From CAWKOH01 sp963851245 (GTDB lineage: Bacteria > Actinomycetota > Acidimicrobiia > Acidimicrobiales > Palsa-688): a stretch of DNA of 64,000 nt. Shown piece after piece: positions 6,319-15,085 of this stretch. The stretch spans positions 62,001-126,000 of the forward strand of contig CAWKOH010000016.1 in the NCBI GenBank assembly GCA_963851245.1. Direction: 5' to 3'. The notes under the pieces are model-generated. The model made no database searches, had not been told where the DNA came from, and saw only the letters and a list, made by a program, of their open reading frames with translations. Each line of letters begins with the position of its first letter. Within the stretch, counting starts at the first letter, position 1. The position numbers were made by a program, and so were the translations under genes.

Positions 6319-8831
6319 GCGTTCCCTGGCTGTTGCCCGGGGGGTGACACGCGCTGCCAGGACTCAGCGGTGAAGACATCCGGTCCGAACGTGGCCAGCC
6401 CGGGCTGGGCCGCGTAGCCGAGGTGGCCCTGACCATCCAGGCCTCCGCATACGGTCCCGGCCGGCATCGGCGTGTCGGCATTGGATGGGTTGACGCAGTT
6501 GCGGCCGGTGAGGAACAGGTTCTCCATCGTGCGCAGCCAGCTGTAGTGGTTGTAGTAGTTACTGGACACCGTTCCCGGCTTGATCAGCGGGCTGATCAGG
6601 ACGCTGCCCGTGTCCCCACCGCCCGGGGTGAAGTCGGTGGCGTCGAAGAGGGGGTCTGCGGTCACGCACCCGGCTGTGGTGGCAGCTTCGTCGCCGCTTG
6701 GACAAGAGGCCGAGCCGACGGTCGAGGTGGCTCCCTCCGCGCTCAGCATCACGTTGCCGTTGAAGCCGCTGGGAAGACTTACCGGCTGTCCAGAATCGTT
6801 GAGCAGCTGGAAGGTGCCGGTCCAGGGCTTGGCGTAGTTGTTCGAGGCCGTAGTCGTGCTGGCATTGGCCGCGAGCGGCACCGGACCGATGTTCGTCACC
6901 GCCCCGACGAAGGTGTCGGGTGGGATGCTGTCACCGTTGGCGTCGGTACCCGACACCAGTCGCCCGGCGTCGTCGGCGTTGATCTTGGGGTCGGTTACCA
7001 GGCTCGACCCCGGGGCCACCAGGGCGGGCTCCGTCGCCGCGCCGGGCGACCCGGAAAGGTTGCTGCTCTCGCCCGCCAGCCCGGTCGGGCGGTCTATGAA
7101 GCCGGACGCCCCGGGACCGGGCTGTAGCTGCTGCCCGCTGGTGTTGGTCACTTCCGGATCGTTGGGGCCGGTCGGCTCAGTACTGACGTTATGGCCGTCG
7201 ATGTTCTCTCCGGCCGCGTCGGAGAGAAGCCCGTAGGCTCCGTAGAGCGACGTGGCGCCCGGCGCAGTGGTGCCGGCTTTGCCGAAGGTCGGCTGGTCCG
7301 CAGGGGCGGGGAAGGTCGTGCTGTCTCCCGAGGCGGGGACGTTGTTGAAGCTGTTCCCGATCGTGAACGGCGGATTGGCTTCGTCGAACGTGATGTCGAT
7401 CAAGCCTCCGTCCTTAAAGGCGGCGGACTGCTCGATCAGCGGTATGTAGTAGCGCAGGAACAGATCGGCCGCATACAGGCCGCCGGTGTAGTTGGCCGGC
7501 GTGGTTGCCTCCGGATCGTAGGCGGGCAGTCCGGCAGGCTGGTAGTTGGGCGTGCCGTTGGCGTTGAAGGCACCCGACAGGTTGTTGCCCTGGCAGGTGG
7601 CGTCGTGGGCGTCGCTGCAGTTGTTCGGGGTGATCCAGCTGAATGCGGGCACCGCCGATGCAGGAAGCCTGAGGTCGTGGACCAAGCCATAGGTCGGGTC
7701 GTCCAAATTGGCCACGTGGTTCGGGTCGCAGTTGGTGTCGCCGGACCCGCTATGGGAGGCGCTCGGCCCGTCGAGCTCAGGCGTGTGCGGCTCGTTGAGA
7801 GCAGGCTGGGCCGGGTAGTTGACGCCGTCCTGGGTCCCCGCCGACTCGGAGGTGAGGGAGGCGAACCACGGAACCGGGAAATGCTTGGCCACGTACTGGT
7901 CGGCCGGGTCGCCATTGCCGCCGGCGTTGGCGGGCTGGGCCCCGGTGAAGCTGGTCACGTCGCCGCTCGGAGCTACCAGGTTGGTCGGGTTGGTCACCGG
8001 ATTGGCGGCGCTGGTCCCGGCATAACCACAGGCGCCGTCATCGCGCCCGGGGACCGTGTCGGAGACGCCCGGGCTCGAGCCGGTCACGTAGCTGGTCGAG
8101 CCGACCGGCTGGGCCCCACCGAGATCCTGGGCGTAGGCCTTCCAGGAGACTCCCGAGGCGTTGAACTGGTTGAAGAGTGTGGCGACGTCGGTGGGATAGA
8201 CGCATCCGTTGTTACCAAGCGAGGCGTTCACCCCGCCGTGAACGAGCAGCTGCCCGTAGTTCCCGTTGCCCGAGCCGCTCGGATCAGGGGTCGAGGTGTA
8301 AGTGCCGCTCGAGTCGGCGGTCCGGTCAGTATCCCTTCCGGTGCCGACGGTTCCGGTGGTGATGATCCCGCCGTTGGAGTTCGTCATGTTCGCTGTTGTC
8401 GAGCAGTCGTCTTGAACCCCGTAAGACGGGGACTGGCCCGACACCAGGGATATGTAGTTATCCATGCTGAAGTGCCCGGTCCCGTAATAGTTGGTGAGCA
8501 ACGCTCCCTGCTGTGGCAGGGTCTGCCACAGGTAGCTGTTCTGGTTCAACCCCGTGAAGGTGGAGTCGTAGGACTTGTTCTCCTCGATTATGAGCCAGAC
8601 GTGCTTGATTGCTCCCACCGGGGTTCCGGTTGACGTGATCACGCATTGGGGCTGGCCCACGCCCGATGTCGCCGGCGTCGAACCCGAAGGGCAGACCGGC
8701 AGCCGGCTGTACGACGGCTTGGCTGTGGCAGTCGAGCCGTTGATCAGAACAATGCTCAATACCAACAGTCCAGCACCGACCGCTCCGGTTACAGCCCGCC
8801 AGCGCTTGCGCTCTAGAACAGAGAAGATCAT
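6315..8831 (-). CDS. secreted phosphoesterase (phospholipase C / acid phosphatase family)
   Basis: This 838-residue protein starts with an export signal or membrane anchor (residues about 12-35) followed by a secreted domain. The segment HVWLIIEENKSYDSTFTG is the phosphoesterase family (PF04185) metal-binding signature, with GHFSMDNYISLVSGQSP following. Later histidine/aspartate blocks (LNEPHTPELDG, ITFDEANPP, SNYYNHYSWLRTMENLF) complete the alkaline-phosphatase-like fold. It is longer than simple acid phosphatases, with Ser/Gly/Asn-rich insertions. The substrate, phospholipid or phosphomonoester, cannot be fixed. A long plus-strand open frame across it is a codon-bias shadow. Confidence 0.82.
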   Translation of the reverse strand: MIFSVLERKRWRAVTGAVGAGLLVLSIVLINGSTATAKPSYSRLPVCPSGSTPATSGVGQPQCVITSTGTPVGAIKHVWLIIEENKSYDSTFTGLNQNSYLWQTLPQQGALLTNYYGTGHFSMDNYISLVSGQSPSYGVQDDCSTTANMTNSNGGIITTGTVGTGRDTDRTADSSGTYTSTPDPSGSGNGNYGQLLVHGGVNASLGNNGCVYPTDVATLFNQFNASGVSWKAYAQDLGGAQPVGSTSYVTGSSPGVSDTVPGRDDGACGYAGTSAANPVTNPTNLVAPSGDVTSFTGAQPANAGGNGDPADQYVAKHFPVPWFASLTSESAGTQDGVNYPAQPALNEPHTPELDGPSASHSGSGDTNCDPNHVANLDDPTYGLVHDLRLPASAVPAFSWITPNNCSDAHDATCQGNNLSGAFNANGTPNYQPAGLPAYDPEATTPANYTGGLYAADLFLRYYIPLIEQSAAFKDGGLIDITFDEANPPFTIGNSFNNVPASGDSTTFPAPADQPTFGKAGTTAPGATSLYGAYGLLSDAAGENIDGHNVSTEPTGPNDPEVTNTSGQQLQPGPGASGFIDRPTGLAGESSNLSGSPGAATEPALVAPGSSLVTDPKINADDAGRLVSGTDANGDSIPPDTFVGAVTNIGPVPLAANASTTTASNNYAKPWTGTFQLLNDSGQPVSLPSGFNGNVMLSAEGATSTVGSASCPSGDEAATTAGCVTADPLFDATDFTPGGGDTGSVLISPLIKPGTVSSNYYNHYSWLRTMENLFLTGRNCVNPSNADTPMPAGTVCGGLDGQGHLGYAAQPGLATFGPDVFTAESWQRVSPPGQQPGNA

Positions 8832-8919
8832 GGCGCTCGGTCTATCTTCTCCGTCTGGAGCCCAGGTAACGTCAGCCAGGCGTCAAGATGAAATGTCGGT
8901 GAACCGCCGGCAGCCGGCG

Positions 8920-9429
8920 TCAGTTCCGGCCGAGCTCCCGACCCAGTTGCGTGATGCGGCTGCGGTCCGGCGCCGGTAGCCGGGTCTGCTCGGCCGGGCA
9001 GAGAGTGAGCAGTGCGACCGCTTCGATCGCATTGAACGTGGTGACACCCAGGGGTAGGTGGGTCTGGTTCTCGACGCTCCCGGCCCCGATTGCCAGCGAA
9101 ACCAGGGCCTGGTCCACTCCTCCTCCGCGTAGAAGAAAAGCGCAGAATGCTGATCCGTCGGTCAGCAAGGTCTTGGCCGCCATGTCGCTGTACTGCTGTG
9201 CGTAGGTGGCGAGCTGGGGATCGGCCTCCACCACTTCACTGAGGAAGTCGCCGTCCTGCTGGGGGGAGGCGGACGGCGCCTGGAGGGGGGCATTCGATCC
9301 AGTCGGGACGGTCGTACTCGCCGGGGTCGCTTTCGCATGGCGTGCGCCTCCCGAACCGCATCCGGTTGCGACGACAAGGGCGCCGAGAAGCGCGACAGAT
9401 CTGCGGGTTCGCCTTGCCTTCGCCTTCAC
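8920..9429 (-). CDS. putative lipoprotein, DUF732-like
   Basis: The 169-residue product has a twin-arginine-like basic start (KARRTRRS), a hydrophobic stretch and a lipobox ending VATGCGS, so it is probably an exported lipid-anchored protein. A Ser/Thr/Pro-rich linker precedes a small helical domain with two cysteines (AFCAFL and LTLCPAE) that resembles the DUF732 pattern. The function is unknown. It lies 88 bases upstream of the phosphoesterase on the same strand and may be co-expressed. Confidence 0.6.
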   Translation of the reverse strand: MKAKARRTRRSVALLGALVVATGCGSGGARHAKATPASTTVPTGSNAPLQAPSASPQQDGDFLSEVVEADPQLATYAQQYSDMAAKTLLTDGSAFCAFLLRGGGVDQALVSLAIGAGSVENQTHLPLGVTTFNAIEAVALLTLCPAEQTRLPAPDRSRITQLGRELGRN

Positions 9430-9717
9430 GGGGGGTCACCATAGCCATCTGCTCCAAGGTCCCCGGCTGGCTCAGTCACCGACGGCCAACTCCCCAAAGG
9501 GACCAACTCCGTAGGCGGTTGACCTCTAACCCAGTAAGTCAAGAACCCGCCGTCGCGCACACGCGCGACACAACAACGCGGGGGCGTGGCGTGGACAATG
9601 CGGTCAGGAGCCGGGGGTTCCGTCTGAAAATGCAAGGGCCGCCGGGGCCACATGAAGGTCATCGGGCGAGCGCACGCCGGAAGGTTCCCGCCCCGAGCCC
9701 CCGCCATACTGGGGGCC

Positions 9718-10251
9718 GTGATAAGCCCGCCACTCAAGGGGGATCAGTACCCGGGTTTGCTCCCACCCCTCAGGGATCAGTGGCGCGATCTCGCAACCCG
9801 GACCCGGGTGGCCCTGATCGGGGTGCCGCTGGTCATCGCCTTGTTGATCCTGATCGCCAACGTCAAGGCCGGCCTCACCCTCCTCGTTCTCTTCGCCGGC
9901 GTGGAAGCGGCGTCGGCGGTGTTCGTCAAGAACCGCACCGACCGCCACAACGCGGCCATCGAGCGCGGTGAGATCCCCCGGGTGCCCGACCCGAACTTCC
10001 GATCCGTCGACGCCATCCAGCTGCCCGCCGAGGTGTCCGCTCGCATCTCGCGACTGGGCTTTCCGGCCGACGACATCGGTACCGTCCTGCGCTTCGACGG
10101 GGGCTGGCTGGTCAAGCACCGCAATCCCCGAGACGTCGGGGTGGTCGCCGGCGACGACGGGGAAGCCGCCCTCTTCGACCCCCGCCGGGTGACGGACCTG
10201 TGGGCCACGACGGAGTACATGGCGGGTCGGGGTCACGAGCCGGCGCCCTGA
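9718..10251 (+). CDS. small membrane protein of unknown function
   Basis: The product (177 residues from GTG 9718; ATG 9652 would add 22 residues of poor character) has one or two transmembrane segments at about residues 28-65 (VALIGVPLVIALLILIANV and LTLLVLFAGVEAASAVFV). A soluble C-terminal domain with a WLVKHRNPRDVGVVAGDDGE segment follows. No family was recognised. A C-rich minisatellite starts within ten bases of its stop. Confidence 0.55.
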   Translation: MISPPLKGDQYPGLLPPLRDQWRDLATRTRVALIGVPLVIALLILIANVKAGLTLLVLFAGVEAASAVFVKNRTDRHNAAIERGEIPRVPDPNFRSVDAIQLPAEVSARISRLGFPADDIGTVLRFDGGWLVKHRNPRDVGVVAGDDGEAALFDPRRVTDLWATTEYMAGRGHEPAP

Positions 10252-10257
10252 CCTCAC

Positions 10258-10606
10258 GAGCCGCCGCCCCGCCGCCGGCCGCCCGCCGCCCGCCGCCAGC
10301 CGCCAGCCGCCCGCTGACCGCCGCCCGCTGACCGCCGCCCGCCGCCCGCTGACCGCCGCCCGCCGCCCGCTGACCGCCGCCCGCCGCCCGCTGACCGCCG
10401 CCCGCCGCCCGCTGACCGCCGCCGGCCGCCCGCTGACCGCCGCCCGCTGACCGCCGCCCGCCGCCGGCCGCCCGCTGACCGCCGCCCGCTGACCGCCGCC
10501 CGCCGCCCGCCGCCCGCCGCCCGCCGCCCGCCGCCCGCTGACCGCCGCCCGCCGCCGGCCGCCCCTCCCCGCCGCCCGCCGCCGGCCGCCCCTCCCCGCC
10601 GGCCCA
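10258..10606 (+). repeat. C-rich minisatellite of CCGCCCGC(TGA) units
   Basis: About 350 bases consist almost entirely of CCGCCCG-type units interrupted regularly by TGA, mostly CCGCCCGCCGCCCGCTGA (18 bases) and CCGCCCGCTGA (11 bases), with variants containing CCGGCCG. The strand asymmetry (C-rich on plus) is extreme. It encodes only low-complexity translations and is not treated as coding. It lies directly upstream of a PLP decarboxylase start, so changes in copy number could affect that gene's expression. Confidence 0.9.
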
Positions 10607-10612
10607 GCCACC

Positions 10613-11992
10613 GTGCGGCAAGCTGACACGGTGCGCAGTCCCATGTTCGTTCACGACGACCGCCTGACCTCGATGATCTTCGACTACTGCAGGTGGCGGC
10701 TGGCGCTGGACCCGGTGCCGCTGGACTTTCCCGGCGAGAAGGCGCCCCTCGAGCGGGCCCTCGAAGGGATCATCAACGCGCACGGCACCGAGCCGGCCGA
10801 CGTCATGGAGCTCTTCTCCGGCACCCTGGCCCCCGCCGTCCTGTCCTGCGACAGCCCCCGGTTCCTGGCCTTCATCCCGGCTGCCCCCACCAAGGCATCA
10901 CTGCTGTTCGACATGGTGGTCTCCTGCTCGTCGATGGCCGGCGGCTCGTGGCTGGAGTGCGCCGGCGCCATCTCGGCCGAGAATCAGGTGCTGCGGGTGC
11001 TGGCCGACCTCGCCGGCCTGCCCCCCTCCGCGGGCGGCTGCTTCGTCTCCGGAGGCAGCGCCGCCAACCTGTCGGCGCTGGTGGTGGCCCGGGAAGTAGG
11101 CCGGCACCGGCTCGGCTCCGAGACGCCGGACCGGCTCCGGGTCGCCGTCAGCGACCAGGCTCATTCCTCGATCGGCAAGGCCCTCTTCCTGCTCGGCATG
11201 GACGCCCTGGTGGTGCCGACGGTTGACCACCGCCTCACCGGACCGGCGCTGGAAAGGGCCCTGGCCACCGACCCGCAGCCGGAGAGCGTGGTGGCGGTGG
11301 CGGCCACGGCGGGGACCACGAACGCCGGGATCGTCGACGAGCTGTCCGGCGTGGCCGACGTGTCCACCGCCCGCCGGCTGTGGATGCACGTGGACGGCGC
11401 TTACGGTGGCGCCGCCCTCTTTGCCCCCTCGGCCCGCCCACGCTTCACCGGCTTGGAGCGGGCCGACTCGTTCGTGGTGGACCCGCACAAGTGGCTCTAT
11501 GCCCCTTTCGATTGCGCCGCCCTGATCTATCGCCACCCGCACCTGGCCAAGGGGGTCCACACCCAGGACGCCAGCTACCTGGACGTGCTCCACACCGACG
11601 CGCCCGACGAGTGGAACCCGAGCGACTACGCCTACCACCTGACCCGGCGGGCCCGGGGCCTGGCCCTGTGGTTCTCATTGGCCGTCAACGGCACCGACGC
11701 CTACCGGGACGCGGTGGAGGCCGTCCTGCGGATGGCCCGAGAGGCGGCCGCCGCCATCGAGTCCAGCCCCTACCTGGAGCTGATCCGCCGGCCCGAGCTC
11801 TCGATCGTCCTCTTCCGGCGAGCCGGTTGGGCCGACGGTGACTACTCGGCCTGGTCGGACCGGTTGCTGGCTGACCAGATCGGCTTCGTGACCCCGACCA
11901 AGTGGGAGGGGGAGACAGTGGCCCGCGTCGCCTTCCTTCACCCCGATACCACCATCGAGATGGTCGAGGAGATCCTCGGCACCATGGCCTGA
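10613..11992 (+). CDS. PLP-dependent group II decarboxylase (aromatic-L-amino-acid decarboxylase-like)
   Basis: This 459-residue protein has the fold-type I layout of group II decarboxylases. FVSGGSAANLSAL near residue 147 binds the PLP phosphate, HVDGAYGG (Asp261) contacts the pyridine nitrogen, and VVDPHKWLY holds the Schiff-base Lys293. The family decarboxylates aromatic amino acids, glutamate or related amino acids; the exact substrate is not decided by sequence. GTG at 10613 gives the longest product; ATG 10643 (MFVHDD) is also reasonable. The start follows the minisatellite by a few bases. A weak hairpin (GACCCGG-CAAA-CCGGTC) lies just past the stop. Confidence 0.82.
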   Translation: MRQADTVRSPMFVHDDRLTSMIFDYCRWRLALDPVPLDFPGEKAPLERALEGIINAHGTEPADVMELFSGTLAPAVLSCDSPRFLAFIPAAPTKASLLFDMVVSCSSMAGGSWLECAGAISAENQVLRVLADLAGLPPSAGGCFVSGGSAANLSALVVAREVGRHRLGSETPDRLRVAVSDQAHSSIGKALFLLGMDALVVPTVDHRLTGPALERALATDPQPESVVAVAATAGTTNAGIVDELSGVADVSTARRLWMHVDGAYGGAALFAPSARPRFTGLERADSFVVDPHKWLYAPFDCAALIYRHPHLAKGVHTQDASYLDVLHTDAPDEWNPSDYAYHLTRRARGLALWFSLAVNGTDAYRDAVEAVLRMAREAAAAIESSPYLELIRRPELSIVLFRRAGWADGDYSAWSDRLLADQIGFVTPTKWEGETVARVAFLHPDTTIEMVEEILGTMA

Positions 11993-12165
11993 GAAGACCC
12001 GGCAAACCGGTCCAAATCGCCCTAACCGGAAAGAGGCTGGGAAAATAGTGGCGAAAGACCGGAAAATGAGAGCTTCCTGAGAGCCTCCTCGCTGGAGAAG
12101 GCTGTCAGCCCCGCCGATACCGTTCCTGCGACTTTGATGCTCGGGAAAGGGCGACGGGATGGGGC

Positions 12166-12286
12166 GTGCCAAAGCTGCGAGTGCCAAAGCTGCGGGTACC
12201 AAAGCTGCGAAGTACCAAAGCTGCGAGTACCAAAGCCGCGAGTACCAAAGCCGCGAGTACCAAAGCCGCGAGTACCAAAGCCGCGA
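12166..12286 (+). repeat. 15-base tandem array (GTACCAAAGCCGCGA)
   Basis: Eight head-to-tail units run from 12166 to 12286: two GTGCCAAAGCTGCGR, one 16-base variant at 12196-12211, one GTACCAAAGCTGCGA and four identical GTACCAAAGCCGCGA. The T-to-C change separates older and newer units, suggesting expansion from the 3' side. The array sits just upstream of the start of the GGDEF-EAL gene and is open in its frame, but the extension looks artificial. Confidence 0.92.
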
Positions 12287-12307
12287 GTAACAGCGCGCTG
12301 GGTTCGC

Positions 12308-15085
12308 ATGTCGGCGCCTCGCGAGCGGGGGGAACCAGGCGAAAGGGGCGCTTTGCGTAGCGAAACCTCGTCGCTGTCCCTCGTCACCCGGGCCATCGCC
12401 GTGGTCGTGGCCGCCGCCGGCCTGGCCTGCTTCGCCATCGCGGTGTCGACCGCCGGGGCTTTCGAAGCCATGACCACCCAGCTGTGGGGTGTGGCCACCG
12501 TCGTCGGTGGCCTGGCCCTGTACAGCTGGCTCCGGCCCCTGGTGCTGTACCGGGCCGACCGGTCCGAGGCCTTCCACCTCGACGAGGGGTTCTTCGTGAT
12601 CCTGGCTCTGCTCGTGGGTCCCGGCGCCACCATGGTGGTGTTCGCGGCAGCCGTGATCCTGTCTCAGGTCATCAAGCAACGGCCGTTGCTGAAGGCGGCC
12701 TTCAACTTCGGGCAGGTCATGGTCGCGGTCGGCGTGGGCCTTTACGTAAGCCGGTCGCTGGCGACGCCGTCCACGCCGCTGTCACCGGGCGCCATCGGCG
12801 CCGCCGCTCTCGGCGCCGCGGCCTACTTCGTGACGAGCACGGGGGCGGTATCGGCCATCCTCATCTCGATGGGGGCGCGCTGGCGGGACTGCACTTCTAA
12901 CCTCTCCATCCAGGTCGGGCTCACCGCGGTCAGCGTGCTGGTCGGCACCGTCCTGGCCCTCACCGTGCAGTCGAAAGTGTGGGCGCTGCTCCTGGCCGTG
13001 CCTCTCATGGTGGTGCTCCGCCTCATCCTGGCCCAGCAGTTCAAGGCCACCCACGACCGGGCCCGCATGGCCGGCCTGTTCAACGTCACCCTGGACGCCA
13101 ACCGGGCCCTGCACCAGGAGTCGGTCGTCGACACCGTGCTGGCGTCGGCTCGCCAACTTATGCGCTGCACCGAGGCCCACCTGGCCAAGGCACCGCCCGG
13201 CCCCGACGGCATGGCCGCGCCCATCGACGTGGGAGCCTCGCGCCAGTGGCTGGTCGTATCCGGCCGGCAGGGCGAGGAGCCATTCGACAGCGCCGACCGC
13301 ATCCTCCTCGACGCTCTGGCTGCCATCGGGCGGGGAGCTTTGACAAACGCCGAGCTGTACAGCCAGATCCGTTATGAGCGGGGGCGCCTGGCCTCCATCA
13401 CCTTCAACATCGGGGAAGGGGTCTGCGCCGTGGACGCCCTGGGCAAGCTCACCTTCGTGAACCCGGCCGCGTCGAGCTTGCTGCATCTGCCCACGGTGGG
13501 CCCGGCCGACGAGCTTCTCGACGAGCACGACCTGGTCGCCCCCAACTTCCTCATGGTCCCGGCCTACCGGGCCATGCGCACGGGCCGGCCCGAGCGCGAC
13601 GACGACGCCCGCTTCGAGGGCGAGGACGGCCGCAGCATTCCGGTCGCCTACACGGCGTCGGCGGTGATGCACAACGGCGAGGCGGTCGGTGCCGTTATCA
13701 CCTTCCGGGACATAACCGAGCGCAAGGCGTTCGAGGACACCATGACCCACCACGCCTTCTACGACAGCCTGACCGGTCTGGCCAACCGGCGGATGCTGGT
13801 GGAGCGGCTCGAGCAGGCCGTGCAGCAGTCCGAGCTGGACCACAAGGTCCACGCCCTCATCTTCATCGACGTCGACCGCTTCAAGTCCATCAACGACAGC
13901 CTCGGCCACGGCACCGGCGATGACCTCCTCGTGGCTATCGGCGAGCGCATCCGCCAGGCGGTCCGCAGTCGCGACCTGCTGGCCCGCTTCGGCGGCGACG
14001 AGTTCGTGGTCCTGGTGCTCGATGTCTCCGATGTGGAAGAGGCGGTCGGCACGGCCCGGCGCATCCTGGCCAGCGTCGAGGAACCGCTGGTGCTGCCCGA
14101 CGGCTACGAGATCGTGGCCAGCGTCTCCCTCGGCGTGGCCCTGACCAAACCGGGCCAGAGCGCCGACGACATCCTCCGCGACGCCGACGTGGCCATGTAC
14201 AAGGCCAAGGGCCGGGGCGGCACCTACCAGGTGTTCGACAAGGCCCAGATGGGCAGCCGGTCTTCAGAGCGCATCGACATGGAATCGGATCTGCGCAAGG
14301 GCATCGAGCGAGGGGAGCTGGAGGTCCACTACCAGCCTCTGGTGTCGATCGACGAGCTGACCGTCGTGGGGGCCGAAGCCCTGGTGCGGTGGCGCCATCC
14401 CCGCCACGGTCTGATAGCCCCCGACCACTTCATACCCCTGGCCGAGGAGACCGGCCTGATCCTGCCCATCGGCCGCTACGTGCTGGAGCAGGCCTGCGTT
14501 CAGATCCGGGCCATCCGGGACCGCCTCGGACTGGATGTGCCCATAAGCGTCAACCTGTCCCCTCGGCAGTTCCAGCAGACCAGCCTGCTGGCCGAAGTGG
14601 CCACCGTTCTCGACGACGCCGGCCTGCCGTCGAGTCTGCTCACCTTCGAGATCACCGAGACCATGGTGATGGACGACCTGGCCGGAGCCCGTGAGGTCAT
14701 GAAGAAGCTGAACCGGCTCGGCGTCCGCCTGGCTATCGACGACTTCGGCACCGGCCACTCCTCGCTGGGATACCTGAAGCAGTTCCCGGTGCACGAGGTG
14801 AAGGTGGACCGCCTCTTCGTGAATGGCGTGGCCAGCGACCCCGTCGACACCGCCATCGTGCGGGCGGTGGTCGACCTGGCCAACGCCATGCAGATCGCCG
14901 CCGTGGCGGAGGGGGTGGAGACCCTGGATCAGCTGGCCGGGCTGCGCATGCTCGGGTGCCACGTGGCTCAGGGCTACTACTTCGCCAAGCCCCTTCCCGT
15001 GGCGGAGTTCCATGGCATGGTGGACACCCACTTCGAGGGCCTGTTCGAAACCCCGAACGAGGTGGCCGAGCTGAACGTGGGCTAG
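12308..15085 (+). CDS. membrane-anchored PAS-GGDEF-EAL cyclic-di-GMP protein
   Basis: The 925-residue protein has seven or so N-terminal membrane segments over about residues 20-245, then a degenerate GAF-like region. A PAS domain (ITFNIGEGVCAVDALGKL onward, about 365-480), a GGDEF domain (DSLTGLANRR, then RFGGDEFVVL) and an EAL domain (AEALVRWRHP, DDFGTGHSSL, KVDRLF, AEGVET) follow. Both catalytic signatures are intact, so it may both make and degrade cyclic di-GMP in response to a membrane or PAS signal. ATG 12308 was preferred because the upstream in-frame sequence is a tandem repeat. Its last four bases overlap the convergent hmgA stop. Confidence 0.88.
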   Translation: MSAPRERGEPGERGALRSETSSLSLVTRAIAVVVAAAGLACFAIAVSTAGAFEAMTTQLWGVATVVGGLALYSWLRPLVLYRADRSEAFHLDEGFFVILALLVGPGATMVVFAAAVILSQVIKQRPLLKAAFNFGQVMVAVGVGLYVSRSLATPSTPLSPGAIGAAALGAAAYFVTSTGAVSAILISMGARWRDCTSNLSIQVGLTAVSVLVGTVLALTVQSKVWALLLAVPLMVVLRLILAQQFKATHDRARMAGLFNVTLDANRALHQESVVDTVLASARQLMRCTEAHLAKAPPGPDGMAAPIDVGASRQWLVVSGRQGEEPFDSADRILLDALAAIGRGALTNAELYSQIRYERGRLASITFNIGEGVCAVDALGKLTFVNPAASSLLHLPTVGPADELLDEHDLVAPNFLMVPAYRAMRTGRPERDDDARFEGEDGRSIPVAYTASAVMHNGEAVGAVITFRDITERKAFEDTMTHHAFYDSLTGLANRRMLVERLEQAVQQSELDHKVHALIFIDVDRFKSINDSLGHGTGDDLLVAIGERIRQAVRSRDLLARFGGDEFVVLVLDVSDVEEAVGTARRILASVEEPLVLPDGYEIVASVSLGVALTKPGQSADDILRDADVAMYKAKGRGGTYQVFDKAQMGSRSSERIDMESDLRKGIERGELEVHYQPLVSIDELTVVGAEALVRWRHPRHGLIAPDHFIPLAEETGLILPIGRYVLEQACVQIRAIRDRLGLDVPISVNLSPRQFQQTSLLAEVATVLDDAGLPSSLLTFEITETMVMDDLAGAREVMKKLNRLGVRLAIDDFGTGHSSLGYLKQFPVHEVKVDRLFVNGVASDPVDTAIVRAVVDLANAMQIAAVAEGVETLDQLAGLRMLGCHVAQGYYFAKPLPVAEFHGMVDTHFEGLFETPNEVAELNVG

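Noticed and set aside
7191..8633. A 480-codon plus-strand open frame opposite the phosphoesterase
   Set aside because: It is an antisense shadow of strong high-GC codon bias: valine/glycine/arginine-rich, no domain, while the minus-strand protein has a signal peptide and phosphoesterase motifs.
10258..10783. Long open frames across the C-rich minisatellite (Ala/Gly/Arg-rich on the minus strand)
   Set aside because: They are low-complexity translations of the repeat with no domain, and overlap the well-supported decarboxylase start.
12134..12307. N-terminal extension of the GGDEF-EAL protein across the 15-base repeats
   Set aside because: It would translate the repeat as VPKPR units and a Cys-rich lead; ATG 12308 leads directly into the first membrane segment. 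It is kept as a low-probability alternative in the findings.
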